A stretch of DNA of 58,968 nucleotides from an uncultured Solirubrobacterales bacterium (GTDB lineage Bacteria; Actinomycetota; Thermoleophilia; Solirubrobacterales; Solirubrobacteraceae), in contig CAIJLJ010000037.1 of the NCBI GenBank assembly GCA_903821395.1, positions 1 to 58,968 of the forward strand, written 5' to 3'. Below are positions 33,910 to 43,156 of the stretch, piece after piece. The stretch's first letter is position 1. The number at the start of each line of letters is the position of its first letter. A model generated the notes under the pieces. The model was not told where the DNA came from and searched no databases. It was given only the letters and a program-made list of their open reading frames with translations. The position numbers were made by a program, and so were the translations under genes.

Positions 33910-35207
33910 AGGCGCTAATCGAGCCGGCCGCGCGGATTAAGGGAAGGCTGGTCGCTCCCGCTGATAAGTCGATTTCACATCGCGCCGCGATCTTGGCCGC
34001 GATGGCAGACGAGCCGGTACTGGTAACGAACTATTTGGAAGCGGCCGACACGCTCTCGACGCTTGCTGCAATTGAGCAGCTCGGAGCGCTGGTCGAACGG
34101 CGTACCGATGGGGTGATGATCAGGGGCGTTGGGCTTCGCAATGCTGCCGTCCCGAAAGGAGCGATAGATGTCGGCAACGCTGGCACGCTGATCCGCCTTC
34201 TCCCTGGCTGGCTAGCGGGGCAGGACGGATCGAGTTTCGAACTCGACGGTGACGACTCGATTCGGCGCCGACCAATCGACCGCGTTGCCGAGCCGCTCGA
34301 GCTAATGGGTGCGGAGATCGACGCGACTAAAGCCCGCTTCGCTCCGTTCACAATCCACGGCGCTCGGCTCCATGGAATCGAATACACACTCCCGGTCGCA
34401 AGCGCGCAGGTGAAGTCGTGCGTCGCCCTGGCAGCGCTACTTGCGGAAGGCGAAACGACAATTGTTGAACCGGACGCAAGTCGTGACCACACCGAGCGCA
34501 TGCTGGCAAAGGCCGGAGTGAAGATCTCACGCGACGGCAGCGATCTGACGATCTTCCCGACCGATGAGCTGACACTTCCCGACCGGATCGATATCCCAAG
34601 CGATCCATCTTCGGCGGCATTTGCGATCGCGGCTGCGGTTCTCGTACCTGGTTCGCGGCTATTGGTGGAAGGGTGTTCGGTCAACTGGACGCGGAGCGGG
34701 TTCATTGAGATCGCTCAGCGGATGGGGGCTGTGATCATCACCGATCTCGAACCCCGCCCCGAGGGCAGCGAGATTAGTCACGATGAACCGGTCAGCGACA
34801 TCGACGTAACCGCCGGCCCATTAAAGCCGGCGACAGTGACCGCGGGGGAAGTTCCACTGGCAGTCGACGAGCTTCCGTTGATTGCGCTGATGGCTTGCTT
34901 TGCGGAGGGTGAGACGCGGATTGAAGGTGCCGCCGAACTGAGGCTGAAGGAATCAGACCGAATCGCCTCGGTTGTAACCGCGCTAAACGACCTTGGCGCA
35001 GAGGTTGAAGCGACCGACGATGGCTTGATCGTGAATGGCCACGGCTCGCTGCGAGGCGGGCGGGTCGATGCCGGAGGGGACCACCGGATCGCGATGCTCG
35101 GTGCTGTCGCGGGGCTTGCGTCGCAAGAGGGCGTCGAAGTTGACGGCATCGAGGCTGCGGCCGTCTCATACCCGAACTTCCTTGACGACATCGCAGCGCT
35201 GCGCTGA
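33906..35207 (+). CDS. aroA: EPSP synthase (3-phosphoshikimate 1-carboxyvinyltransferase)
   Basis: 433 residues. Joins shikimate 3-phosphate and phosphoenolpyruvate. Motifs: APADKSISHRAAIL, GNAGTLIRLLPGWLAGQ, ASAQVKSCVALAAL, SRDHTERML, VDELPLIALMACFAEGETRI and LRLKESDRIASV, in the order expected for the enzyme. GTG start overlaps the tyrA stop (GTGA). cmk follows after 28 bases. Confidence 0.96.
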   Translation: MKALIEPAARIKGRLVAPADKSISHRAAILAAMADEPVLVTNYLEAADTLSTLAAIEQLGALVERRTDGVMIRGVGLRNAAVPKGAIDVGNAGTLIRLLPGWLAGQDGSSFELDGDDSIRRRPIDRVAEPLELMGAEIDATKARFAPFTIHGARLHGIEYTLPVASAQVKSCVALAALLAEGETTIVEPDASRDHTERMLAKAGVKISRDGSDLTIFPTDELTLPDRIDIPSDPSSAAFAIAAAVLVPGSRLLVEGCSVNWTRSGFIEIAQRMGAVIITDLEPRPEGSEISHDEPVSDIDVTAGPLKPATVTAGEVPLAVDELPLIALMACFAEGETRIEGAAELRLKESDRIASVVTALNDLGAEVEATDDGLIVNGHGSLRGGRVDAGGDHRIAMLGAVAGLASQEGVEVDGIEAAAVSYPNFLDDIAALR

Positions 35208-35222
35208 GAATCGCCAGCCCGC

Positions 35223-35228
35223 TACGTT
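35223..35228 (+). promoter_or_regulatory. -10 hexamer TACGTT of cmk
   Basis: TACGTT ends 7 bases before the cmk ATG at 35236, in the short gap after aroA. Confidence 0.5.
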
Positions 35229-35235
35229 CAGTCGG

Positions 35236-35853
35236 ATGATTGTGGCGATCGACGGACCCGCAGGGGCCGGCAAATCGACGGTTGCGCGCGCTGCCGCGCA
35301 GGCGCTGGGTTTCACCTACCTCGATACAGGGGCGATGTACCGATGCGTTGCACTAGCTCGTTTGCGGGACTCCGAGTCCGACCCGGCCACACTAGAAATC
35401 GTGCTGGCTGGCAATGTGATGCTGGGCGGCGAAGACGTCAGCGACGAGATTCGCTCTCCTGCCGTCACCGAACTAGCATCTGAGGTCGCCGCCGAGTCGC
35501 AAGTGCGCGCCGCGATGGCGGCCCGCCAGCAGCAGATGCTCGCGAGCGGGGATTGGGTTGCCGAGGGGCGGGACATCGGCACCGTAATCGCTCCGCACGC
35601 TGAGCTGAAGATCTTTCTTACCGCCGACCCTGCCGAGCGTGCGCGTCGGCGCGCCGAGCAGACAGGACGACCGGTAAGCGATGTTCTCGCTGAGCAGCAG
35701 GAACGCGACCGCCGCGATGGCGAACGCGACCTCTCGCCGCTCTTGGCCGCCGCTGATGCCGTGCAACTCGACACAACGACCCTTAGCGCAGACGACGTGA
35801 TCGCCGAGATCGTCCAGCTCGCCGCCCGGCGCTCGGATGGCGATAGCCAATGA
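35236..35853 (+). CDS. cmk: Cytidylate kinase
   Basis: 205 residues. Phosphorylates CMP and dCMP with ATP. P-loop [17 protein letters not shown], substrate site [21 protein letters not shown] and the lid segment [16 protein letters not shown] 35236 gives the normal N-terminus and is 7 bases after TACGTT; the frame extends far upstream inside aroA. Stop overlaps der (ATGA). Confidence 0.95.
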   Translation: MIVAIDGPAGAGKSTVARAAAQALGFTYLDTGAMYRCVALARLRDSESDPATLEIVLAGNVMLGGEDVSDEIRSPAVTELASEVAAESQVRAAMAARQQQMLASGDWVAEGRDIGTVIAPHAELKIFLTADPAERARRRAEQTGRPVSDVLAEQQERDRRDGERDLSPLLAAADAVQLDTTTLSADDVIAEIVQLAARRSDGDSQ

Positions 35854-37181
35854 GTCGCCCGCGCGTAGCGATCGTTGGTTACCCGAACGTCGGTAAGAGT
35901 TCGCTCGTCAACCGCCTGAGCGGCTCGCGCGAGGCCGTCGTGGATGAGAGAGCCGGGGTGACGCGTGATCGCAAGGAGCTTGACTGCGAATGGAATGGGC
36001 GCCAGTTCACACTCGTTGATACCGGCGGGATGGACCTGCTCGATCCAGACCCAATCGCTGGCTCAATCCGCGACCAAGCTACCGCGGCGCTTTCTGAGGC
36101 GCAGCTTGCAGTGCTCGTCGTTGATGTGAAAGGTGGGCTGCGGCCAGGCGATGAGGAGATGGCCGACTTACTCCGCCGCAGTGGCCTACCGGTCCTTGTC
36201 GCCGCGAACAAGTCGGACGTCCTCTCTGACATCCCGCTGGCCGGTGAATTTCACCGCCTTGGACTCGGCGAGCCGATCTCAGTCTCCGCCGCGCAGGGGC
36301 TAGGTAGCGGCGACCTGCTCGACCGCATCGTCGCGATGCTGCCCGACGCCGCCGAAAACGAAGGTGAGCAGCTCGAGCAGCCAATCCGCCTCGCGATCAT
36401 TGGCCGCCCTAACGTCGGTAAGTCCACGCTGATGAACAAGATCGTCGGCTCCGAGCGCACAATCGTCAGCGATATTGCAGGCACCACGCGCGATGCGATC
36501 GACATGCCGATCGAGGTCGCTGGCCGCAAGGTCACGCTGATCGATACGGCAGGGATGAGGCGGCAGTCAAAGCTCTCAGACAGTCTTGAGTACTACACCG
36601 TCCTGCGGTCACAGCGAGCAGTTGAACGCGCCGACGTTGCCCTTGTGATCTGCGACGCAGCCGACGGGGTCACGTCGCAGGACATGAGGATCGCCGAGCT
36701 AGCGATGCAGGAGGGCTGCGCGACCTTGATGGCGCTGAATAAGTGGGACCTAACGCCACTCGACGAGGATGCGCTGGACCATGAGCGCGCCAAGGTCACC
36801 AAGAAGCTGCGGCTGCGGCCAAAGCTAATGACAATTAGCGCCAAGGATGGCCGTCATGTAGGCCGCGTGCTCGACGAGGCGGTTGCGCTCGGCGATCGGC
36901 GAGCGGAGCGGATTCCGACGCCTCAGCTGAACCGATTCCTCGCCGAGGTTGTCGCCGAGCGCCAGCCGCCGGCGCGTCAAGGGAAGCGACTTAAGCTCCT
37001 CTATCTCGCTCAGATTGAGGACTCGCCGCCGCGCTTTTCGCTTCAAGTCAACCGGCGAAACCGGGTCACGCGGGACTACACCTACTTCATCGAGAACCGG
37101 ATGCGTGCGCGCTACGGCCTTGACGGGGTGCCGCTGATCATCGACATCCATGAGCGCAAGCAGCGCCGCTCCGAACGCTAG
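35850..37181 (+). CDS. der: Ribosome assembly GTPase Der (EngA)
   Basis: 443 residues with two tandem G domains and a C-terminal KH-like domain, required for 50S maturation. First domain: [26 protein letters not shown]. Second: [29 protein letters not shown]. The KH-like part ends in [14 protein letters not shown]. The cmk-der pairing with a four-base overlap is common in actinobacteria. Confidence 0.96.
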   Translation: MSRPRVAIVGYPNVGKSSLVNRLSGSREAVVDERAGVTRDRKELDCEWNGRQFTLVDTGGMDLLDPDPIAGSIRDQATAALSEAQLAVLVVDVKGGLRPGDEEMADLLRRSGLPVLVAANKSDVLSDIPLAGEFHRLGLGEPISVSAAQGLGSGDLLDRIVAMLPDAAENEGEQLEQPIRLAIIGRPNVGKSTLMNKIVGSERTIVSDIAGTTRDAIDMPIEVAGRKVTLIDTAGMRRQSKLSDSLEYYTVLRSQRAVERADVALVICDAADGVTSQDMRIAELAMQEGCATLMALNKWDLTPLDEDALDHERAKVTKKLRLRPKLMTISAKDGRHVGRVLDEAVALGDRRAERIPTPQLNRFLAEVVAERQPPARQGKRLKLLYLAQIEDSPPRFSLQVNRRNRVTRDYTYFIENRMRARYGLDGVPLIIDIHERKQRRSER

Positions 37182-37230
37182 TCGCAGAGGCCAATGCAGG
37201 GCGACGTTCCTCGAGAGCATTAGTCCCCGC

Positions 37231-37236
37231 TACGCT
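37231..37236 (+). promoter_or_regulatory. -10 hexamer TACGCT of metK
   Basis: TACGCT ends 9 bases before the metK ATG at 37246. The 64-base gap after der holds no SAM riboswitch and no other obvious structure. Confidence 0.45.
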
Positions 37237-37245
37237 GCGGTACCT

Positions 37246-38457
37246 ATGAGCCAAGAAAACAGCTTCCTCTTCACATCCGAGTCGGTCACCGAGGGTCACC
37301 CCGACAAGGTCGCCGACCAGATCTCTGACGCGATCCTCGACGCAATTCTGGCGCAGGATTCGTTCGCAAAGGTGGCTTGCGAAACGCTCGTCAACACCAA
37401 TCTCGTCGTCATCGCTGGCGAGACCTCGTTCGATACTTCGCAAATCAACGTTGACCAGATCGTTCGTGACACGATCCGTGAGATTGGTTACGTCGGCTTC
37501 GATAAAGAGTTTGATGCCGACGAGGTAGTGATCCTCGATCATCTCGGCGGCCAGTCGGCCGACATCGCGCAGGGCGTTGACGAAGCGAAGGAGGCTCGTG
37601 AAGGTGACGAGGATCCGCTCGACAAGGCCGGCGCTGGCGACCAGGGAATGATGTTTGGCTACGCGACCAACGAAACAGAGTCCATGATGCCGCTGCCGGT
37701 TCATCTCGCCCATCGTCTTGCGGAGCGACTGACCGCAGTCCGCAAGGACGGCACGCTCGACTACCTGCGCCCCGACGGCAAGACACAAGTCAGCGTCCGC
37801 TACGTGGACGACCGCCCGGTAGCGATCGAGCGTGTTCTTATCTCCACCCAGCACGACGAGGGCGCCGACACCCCGGCAGGGCGAATTGCCGATGACCTTT
37901 GGGAGCACGTCGTCGTGCCAGTGCTACCGAGCGAGATGTACGACGCGGAGCAGCTACGAGGAGATCTGCTCGTCAACCCGACCGGCAACTTTGTGATCGG
38001 CGGCCCGGTAGGCGATTGTGGCCTCACAGGCCGCAAGATCATCGTTGACACCTATGGAGGCAAAGCTCGCCACGGCGGCGGCGCATTCTCCGGCAAGGAT
38101 CCGTCAAAGGTCGACCGCTCGGCCGCATATGCAGCTCGCTACGTCGCCAAGAACATCGTCGCCGCAGGCCTCGCCGAGCGTGCCGAGGTTCAGGTTGCGT
38201 ACGCAATCGGAGTTGCCCACCCAGTTTCAGTGATGGTTGACACGTTCGGAACCGAGACGATCCCGCGCGCTCGTATTGAGGAGCTTGTCGCCGAGAACTT
38301 TGATCTGCGGCCGGCCGCTTTCCGCGAGTACCTGAGCCTGCACAGCCCGATCTACGCCGCGACCGCGGCGTACGGGCACTTCGGTCGCAACGAGAAGCAG
38401 TTCACGTGGGAGCGGACAGACCGCGCCGACGCGCTGCGCGCCGCCGCTGCGCAGTAG
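37246..38457 (+). CDS. metK: S-adenosylmethionine synthetase
   Basis: 403 residues. Makes S-adenosylmethionine from methionine and ATP. Motifs: [68 protein letters not shown] and [22 protein letters not shown] 37246 follows a -10 hexamer by 9 bases. The usual priA gene lies downstream, with a broken gene in between on the other strand that touches the metK stop. Confidence 0.97.
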   Translation: MSQENSFLFTSESVTEGHPDKVADQISDAILDAILAQDSFAKVACETLVNTNLVVIAGETSFDTSQINVDQIVRDTIREIGYVGFDKEFDADEVVILDHLGGQSADIAQGVDEAKEAREGDEDPLDKAGAGDQGMMFGYATNETESMMPLPVHLAHRLAERLTAVRKDGTLDYLRPDGKTQVSVRYVDDRPVAIERVLISTQHDEGADTPAGRIADDLWEHVVVPVLPSEMYDAEQLRGDLLVNPTGNFVIGGPVGDCGLTGRKIIVDTYGGKARHGGGAFSGKDPSKVDRSAAYAARYVAKNIVAAGLAERAEVQVAYAIGVAHPVSVMVDTFGTETIPRARIEELVAENFDLRPAAFREYLSLHSPIYAATAAYGHFGRNEKQFTWERTDRADALRAAAAQ

Positions 38458-38678
38458 CTAAGGCCCGTCGTTAGAGCTGCCGGGGCGCTGCAGCTTCTCA
38501 GCATGGAGGCGCTGGGCGTCGTCGATCGCCGCAGCTACAGCGGGCGGGTCATCGACACCTTCGGAGCGTAGATTGCCGCTGTCGCTACCAGCTGCGTCGA
38601 AGTCAACTGTGCCGACCTTGAATAGTCGATCAAGCGCTGACCGCTGTAGATGATCTCCTCGCCAGGGTGCAGATCGAT
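38458..38678 (-). pseudogene. Remnant of a bacterial PH-domain (bPH2/DUF304) membrane protein
   Basis: Two pieces in two frames. The upstream piece reads IDLHPGEEIIYSG, the usual opening of bPH2 proteins, but an ATC stands where their ATG is expected (complement of 38676-38678). The downstream piece, shifted in frame, reads LDRLFKVGTVDFDAAGSDSG then EGVDDPPAVAAAIDDAQ, the end of a bPH2 domain, and stops against the metK stop. The membrane helices and the middle of the domain (about 90 codons or more) are missing, so an internal deletion with frame change is likely. The longest frame (85 codons from GTG 38715) could be called a hypothetical gene, but the remnant explains more. Confidence 0.6.
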
Positions 38679-38738
38679 TAGTCGAAAACTCGCGGCCGAC
38701 GGTCGAACCTTCCACTTCGACCCATCCCGCGCGCGCTC

Positions 38739-38744
38739 TATCGT
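38739..38744 (+). promoter_or_regulatory. -10 hexamer TATCGT of priA
   Basis: TATCGT ends 7 bases before the GTG at 38752. The hexamer decides the priA start, since the frame stays open upstream. Confidence 0.5.
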
Positions 38745-38751
38745 CGCCGCT

Positions 38752-40788
38752 GTGCCGAAAGTCGCTCAGGTCGAGCCGATCACGACGGCCCGCGTCCTGC
38801 GCGGCCCGTTCGATTACGTCTGCCCGGGCGGCGCGACGGTTGGTTCGGTGATGACCGTGCCGTTCGGTGGCCGCGACCTGCTGGCGATCGTCACGGCCCT
38901 AAAGGATTCGTCCGAACACGAGCTCAGTGAAGCTAAAGAACTGCTCCCGTTTTCGCTGCCGGAAGACCTCGTTGCGTTAGGCCCATGGCTCGCTGATGAA
39001 TACTGCTCAACGCCGGCACGCGCTTACTCTCTGATGTTGCCTCCACGCGGCGTGAAGGAGCGTTCGGTCCAGTTTGCAACGGCTGGCCGGGCGCCGGACG
39101 AAGGTGAGCGTTTGACCGCGAATCAGCGTGAGCTATTGGCGACGCTGCCGCGCCCCGCGGGGAGCGACCTTGCGGCGCTGCGGCGGCTTGAGAAGCGCGG
39201 CCTCGTGGTCCTCGAGGCGCAGTCGCAGCGAAGGGCTCCGCAGCACTCCGAGGTAGGAAAGCCTTCGGGTGCGAGCGGCCCGCCGCTGACGAGTGACCAG
39301 GCCGCGGCGCTAGAGCAACTGCTGACGGCGGTTCCGGGGGAACAGCTGCTCCTCCATGGCGTGACTGGATCCGGCAAGACTGAGGTTTATCTACGTGCCG
39401 CGGCAGAGGTTCTCGGGAGCGGAAAGACGGTGCTCGTACTGGTGCCGGAGATCGCGCTGACACCGCAAATCATCTCTCGCTTCAGCGAGCGTTTCGGCGA
39501 GACGGTTGCGGTGATCCACTCGAAGCTCACGCCGGGGGAGCGATTCGACGAATGGACGCGAATTCGTAGCGGGGAAGCACGGATCTGTATCGGTGCGCGG
39601 TCAGCTGTTTTCGCGCCGCTCAGCGACATTGGGCTGATCGTCGTCGATGAGGAACACGACAGCAGTTATAAGAACGACGGTGACCCTCGGTATGACGCGC
39701 GCCACGTCGCGGCTCGTCGTGCCACCGACCACGGAGCAGTACTAGTCGCCGGGAGTGCTACGCCGCGCGCTGAGAGCTGGCAGCGACTGCGGCGGATCAG
39801 CCTGCCGATGCGGGTTGACCAGATGCCGCTGCCGGAGGTCGAGATCATCGATCTGCGGGGTGCAAGTGGCTCGCTCCATCCGGCGACCTTTCAAGCGCTC
39901 GTTGATTCGCGCAAGTCGATCGTGCTGCTCAACCGACGCGGCTGGTCGAACTACCTCAGCTGCTCGAGCTGCGGCTATGCGTGGGAGTGCCCTCAGTGCG
40001 ATGTAACGCTCGTGCTACATCGCGCCAGCGGTTCGATCTCTTGCCACCACTGCGGGCACCGCGAACGTGTGCCGGAGTGCTGTGTGGAGTGCGGCTCGGT
40101 CTCGATAGCGCGCCATGGGACCGGCACCGAACGGCTCGAGAGCGAACTGCCAGGGAAAGTCTTCCGGCTGGACGGCGACGCCGCCGACGCGGGCGTCGTC
40201 CTTCGAGCATTCGAGCAGGCTGAGGAGGGGATTCTGCTCGGCACCCAGGTCGTGGCTAAAGGCCACGATTTCCCCGACGTCGAGCTTGGCGTCGTAGTCG
40301 ACGCCGACCAGACGCTGCGCTTCCCCGATTTTCGCGCCGAAGAACGGACCTTCTCGCTCGTGACGCAGCTGGCGGGGCGTAGCGGCCGCGGCAGCGAGCG
40401 GGGGAGGGTAATCGTCCAGACCTTGACTCCTGACGCCCCAGCGCTAGTCCTGGCGGCCGCTCACGACGCGCCAGCCTTCCTCGCCGACGAGCTCGCGCGT
40501 CGCGAAGCGCTGCGGTATCCGCCTTTCTCGACGTTGATCCGGATCATCTGCTCGTCGCCGCAGGCCGGGGCGGCACAACAGGCAGCAACTGAGATAGCTG
40601 AACAGTTGCCGGGTTCACTCGGGCCGGCGCCACTCTTCCGCCTGCGCGGCCGCGAACGCTCGCAGGTCGTGATCAAAGCCGAAGACCGGCGCCAGGCGGT
40701 CGAGGCCGTCAACCTTGCGGTTGGCCGCGTTGCTAAGGCTGCAGGCCGCAAGTCGGTCGCAATCGCCGTAGACGTGGAACCGCAGTAG
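38752..40788 (+). CDS. priA: Primosomal protein N' (replication restart helicase PriA)
   Basis: 678 residues. Reloads the replicative helicase at stalled forks. N-terminal 3'-DNA-binding domain (VLRGPFDYVCPGGATVGSVMTVPFGGR), helicase with Walker A GVTGSGKTEVYL (Lys209) and DEEHD, and a zinc-binding insert with paired CxxC motifs (CSSCGYAWECPQC, CHHCG, CCVECGS). Many actinobacterial PriA proteins have lost the Walker A; here it is intact, so ATPase activity is expected. GTG 38752 follows a -10 hexamer by 7 bases and starts just before the domain. Confidence 0.94.
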   Translation: MPKVAQVEPITTARVLRGPFDYVCPGGATVGSVMTVPFGGRDLLAIVTALKDSSEHELSEAKELLPFSLPEDLVALGPWLADEYCSTPARAYSLMLPPRGVKERSVQFATAGRAPDEGERLTANQRELLATLPRPAGSDLAALRRLEKRGLVVLEAQSQRRAPQHSEVGKPSGASGPPLTSDQAAALEQLLTAVPGEQLLLHGVTGSGKTEVYLRAAAEVLGSGKTVLVLVPEIALTPQIISRFSERFGETVAVIHSKLTPGERFDEWTRIRSGEARICIGARSAVFAPLSDIGLIVVDEEHDSSYKNDGDPRYDARHVAARRATDHGAVLVAGSATPRAESWQRLRRISLPMRVDQMPLPEVEIIDLRGASGSLHPATFQALVDSRKSIVLLNRRGWSNYLSCSSCGYAWECPQCDVTLVLHRASGSISCHHCGHRERVPECCVECGSVSIARHGTGTERLESELPGKVFRLDGDAADAGVVLRAFEQAEEGILLGTQVVAKGHDFPDVELGVVVDADQTLRFPDFRAEERTFSLVTQLAGRSGRGSERGRVIVQTLTPDAPALVLAAAHDAPAFLADELARREALRYPPFSTLIRIICSSPQAGAAQQAATEIAEQLPGSLGPAPLFRLRGRERSQVVIKAEDRRQAVEAVNLAVGRVAKAAGRKSVAIAVDVEPQ

Positions 40789-40823
40789 CGCCCCGTGCCA
40801 CCTCTAGAATCTGCAACTCGACG

Positions 40824-41408
40824 ATGACCGATGAGAGCCAAACAGAAGAAGAGGAGCTGCGGCGAGAGCCGCCCGAGCTAGATCCCGAGATGCTGGCCCG
40901 CCGCGAGGCGGCTCTGCGCCATGTTCGAAAGTTTGGCGATCCGGTCCTGAAGTCACGCGCGGTCGAAGTAGAGCAGTTCGATGATGGGCTGCGAAACGAG
41001 ATCGCGCGAATGGGCCTGCTGATGGAGGACGCCATTGGTGTTGGCTTGGCGGCGAATCAGGTCGGGCTCCTGCGCCGCTTCTTTGTTTACCGAGTTTCTG
41101 AAGACGATCCTCTACAGGCCATCGTCAATCCAGTGATCGACTGGAGCTCCGAGGAGGAGGAGACATTCGAGGAGGGTTGCCTGAGCTTGCCGCAGGTAGT
41201 CGTCGAAGTGACCCGTCCAGCCCAGATCCGTGTCAGCGCGCAGGATCGTTTCGGCGAGCCGATCGAAATTGAAGCCGACGGGTTAGAGGCGCGCGTCATT
41301 CAACACGAGCTCGACCATCTCGACGGTGTCCTGATCATCGACCGTGCAAGTCGAGGTCAGCGCCGCGAAGCGATGCGCACCCTGCGCGAGCTCGAACAAG
41401 GTTTTTAG
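40824..41408 (+). CDS. def: Peptide deformylase with acidic N-terminal extension
   Basis: 194 residues. Removes the formyl group from nascent proteins. Three catalytic motifs are intact: GVGLAANQVG, EEGCLSLP (metal Cys) and IQHELDHLDG (metal His pair and Glu). About 30 acidic residues (TEEEELRREPPELDPEML) precede the normal start of the fold (RHVRKFGDPVLKSRA). TAGAAT 13 bases upstream is a possible -10. fmt follows after eight bases. Confidence 0.95.
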   Translation: MTDESQTEEEELRREPPELDPEMLARREAALRHVRKFGDPVLKSRAVEVEQFDDGLRNEIARMGLLMEDAIGVGLAANQVGLLRRFFVYRVSEDDPLQAIVNPVIDWSSEEEETFEEGCLSLPQVVVEVTRPAQIRVSAQDRFGEPIEIEADGLEARVIQHELDHLDGVLIIDRASRGQRREAMRTLRELEQGF

Positions 41409-41416
41409 AGCTGTCG

Positions 41417-42238
41417 ATGACCTCGGTCTATCTCGGAACGGCACAGTTTGCTGCCGGCGTTTTACGCCACCTCGTCGATGCAGGCGCCGCGCCAAGCCTT
41501 GTGATCACTAGACCCGATCGGCCAGCCGGTAGAGGACGCAAGTTGACCGCGCCGCCGGTTGCCGACGTTGCGCGCGAACTAGCGATACCGGTTGTCCAGC
41601 CGGAGGACGTGAACAGCGATGCGGGTCGCCAGCTGATCTCTGATGCGAGTCCTGACGTGCTGCTGGTGTGCGCATACGGCGATCTAATCCGCGAGCCACT
41701 GCTTTCAAGCTATGAGATTCTCAACCTCCACCCTTCACTGCTGCCGCGCTGGCGCGGTGCTGCTCCAATCGAGCGAGCGATAATTGCCGGCGACAGCGAG
41801 ACAGGTGTTTCGATCATGAAGCTGACGGAGGGGCTCGATAGCGGTCCGGTCTGCGCGGTAGTGCGAGAGCCGATCCATCCCGACGACACCTTTGGGTCGC
41901 TCGCTGAGCGGCTCGAGCAACGTGGCGCTCAGCTACTAGTCGGGGCGACCGAAGGTCCACAGAGTTTCGTCGCTCAAGACGACGCGGCCGCGACTTATGC
42001 CGAGAAGATCACCGCTGCCGATCGGCTTCTTGACGGGCAGGCGAGCGCGGAACAGCAAGATCGAGTTGTGCGCGCTCTCTCTCCACACATCGGCGCGCGG
42101 GCCGAGCTCGATGACGGAACGGTTATCGGGGTTCGCAGCGCGCACCTTGAGGGCGGAAGCCTGATTTACGACGAGGTTGTCCCTCCGGGTGGTCGCGCCA
42201 TGAGCTGGGACGATTACCTGCGCGGGCGCGGCGAATGA
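41417..42238 (+). CDS. fmt: Methionyl-tRNA formyltransferase (short form)
   Basis: 273 residues. Formylates Met-tRNA(fMet) with 10-formyl-tetrahydrofolate. VITRPDRPAGRGRKL, DVLLVCAYGDLI, the catalytic NLHPSLLPRWRGAAPIERAI and GVSIMKLTEGLDSGPV are present. The C-terminal tRNA-binding domain is reduced; most Fmt proteins are about 310 residues. The order priA-def-fmt is conserved; rsmB, which often follows, is absent here. Confidence 0.93.
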   Translation: MTSVYLGTAQFAAGVLRHLVDAGAAPSLVITRPDRPAGRGRKLTAPPVADVARELAIPVVQPEDVNSDAGRQLISDASPDVLLVCAYGDLIREPLLSSYEILNLHPSLLPRWRGAAPIERAIIAGDSETGVSIMKLTEGLDSGPVCAVVREPIHPDDTFGSLAERLEQRGAQLLVGATEGPQSFVAQDDAAATYAEKITAADRLLDGQASAEQQDRVVRALSPHIGARAELDDGTVIGVRSAHLEGGSLIYDEVVPPGGRAMSWDDYLRGRGE

Positions 42239-42268
42239 TCTTGTTCGCTTTTCAGGGGCGCCGCGTTC

Positions 42269-42274
42269 TATTGT
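42269..42274 (+). promoter_or_regulatory. -10 hexamer TATTGT of the zinc-ribbon gene
   Basis: TATTGT ends 7 bases before the ATG at 42282. The gap after fmt is 43 bases and holds no ribosome site. Confidence 0.5.
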
Positions 42275-42281
42275 CAGCGCG

Positions 42282-42503
42282 ATGGCAGAAAAGTCGGTTG
42301 GATTGGAGTGCCCGTCATGCCACGAGCCGTGGCTGCGGCCTACGACCGTGCCCGGCCGTTACCGCTGCGTCTACTGCCTCCATAGGTACGAACTACGCTC
42401 GGTCTGTCCAGGTTGCGGGGAGCACCAAACAATTGTCCGGATGTCGAGCACCGCGACGACTGAATGCTCACACTGCGGGACCTCGATGTTGGTGGAGGTC
42501 TGA
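42282..42503 (+). CDS. Small zinc-ribbon protein with four CxxC motifs
   Basis: 73 residues, function unknown. Cys pairs at 10/13, 29/32, 42/45 and 62/65 form two probable zinc ribbons back to back (ECPSCHE ... RCVYCLHRYEL; VCPGCGEHQ ... ECSHCGTSM). It resembles small nucleic-acid- or protein-binding zinc ribbons. It stands between fmt and rpe, where rsmB is often found, and rpe starts two bases after its stop, so it is in the same unit. No catalytic motif. Confidence 0.85.
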   Translation: MAEKSVGLECPSCHEPWLRPTTVPGRYRCVYCLHRYELRSVCPGCGEHQTIVRMSSTATTECSHCGTSMLVEV

Positions 42504-42505
42504 CC

Positions 42506-43156
42506 ATGACGGTTGAAATCGCGCCCTCAATTCTGGCCGCTGATTTTGGTGCTCTGCGCGACCAAGTTGGTTTGGTCAAGGGCGCCGGCGCCTCAATCAT
42601 CCACGTTGATGTAATGGACGGACAGTTCGTCCCGCCTCTATCGATGGGGCCACAAGTCTGCGAGGCGCTGCGTGACCTCGGACTCCACCTCGAGGTCCAT
42701 CTGATGGTCGATCGCCCTGAGACGATCCAAGTTGAGTCTTTCGCCAAGGCTGGTGCCGGCACGATCATCATTCACGCCGAAGCGACACCGGCGGTTGATT
42801 ACGCACTCGACTTAATCCGCTCGCACGGCTGCCACGCCGGGCTCGCCGTCAACCCGGCGACTCCACTCGCGATTTACGAAGAGGTGTCTCCAGACCTGGC
42901 CCTTTGCATGACAGTTAACCCAGGCTGGGGTGGGCAGAGCTTCATCCCAAGCTCGGTCGCGAAGATTGAGCGGCTGCGGGCGATCGTTGGACCCGACGTC
43001 GTCGTTGAGGTGGATGGTGGAGTCGACGTTGCGACCGCAGCTTCCTGTGTTGCCGCGGGAGCCGACCGGCTTGTTGCCGGGTCAGCGATCTTCGGCGAGG
43101 ATGATCCCGTCCGCGCCTTCAACAACATCCTCCACGCTGCGACGAACCGGAACTAG
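42506..43156 (+). CDS. rpe: Ribulose-phosphate 3-epimerase
   Basis: 216-residue TIM barrel of the pentose phosphate pathway, interconverting ribulose 5-phosphate and xylulose 5-phosphate. APSILAADFGALRDQV, IHVDVMDGQFVPPLSMGP, MTVNPGWGGQSFI and EVDGGVD carry the metal ligands and catalytic Asp residues. A clear GGAGG (42494-42498) seven bases before ATG 42506 fixes the start. The last 75 bases overlap the 3' end of the flippase gene on the other strand. Confidence 0.95.
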   Translation: MTVEIAPSILAADFGALRDQVGLVKGAGASIIHVDVMDGQFVPPLSMGPQVCEALRDLGLHLEVHLMVDRPETIQVESFAKAGAGTIIIHAEATPAVDYALDLIRSHGCHAGLAVNPATPLAIYEEVSPDLALCMTVNPGWGGQSFIPSSVAKIERLRAIVGPDVVVEVDGGVDVATAASCVAAGADRLVAGSAIFGEDDPVRAFNNILHAATNRN

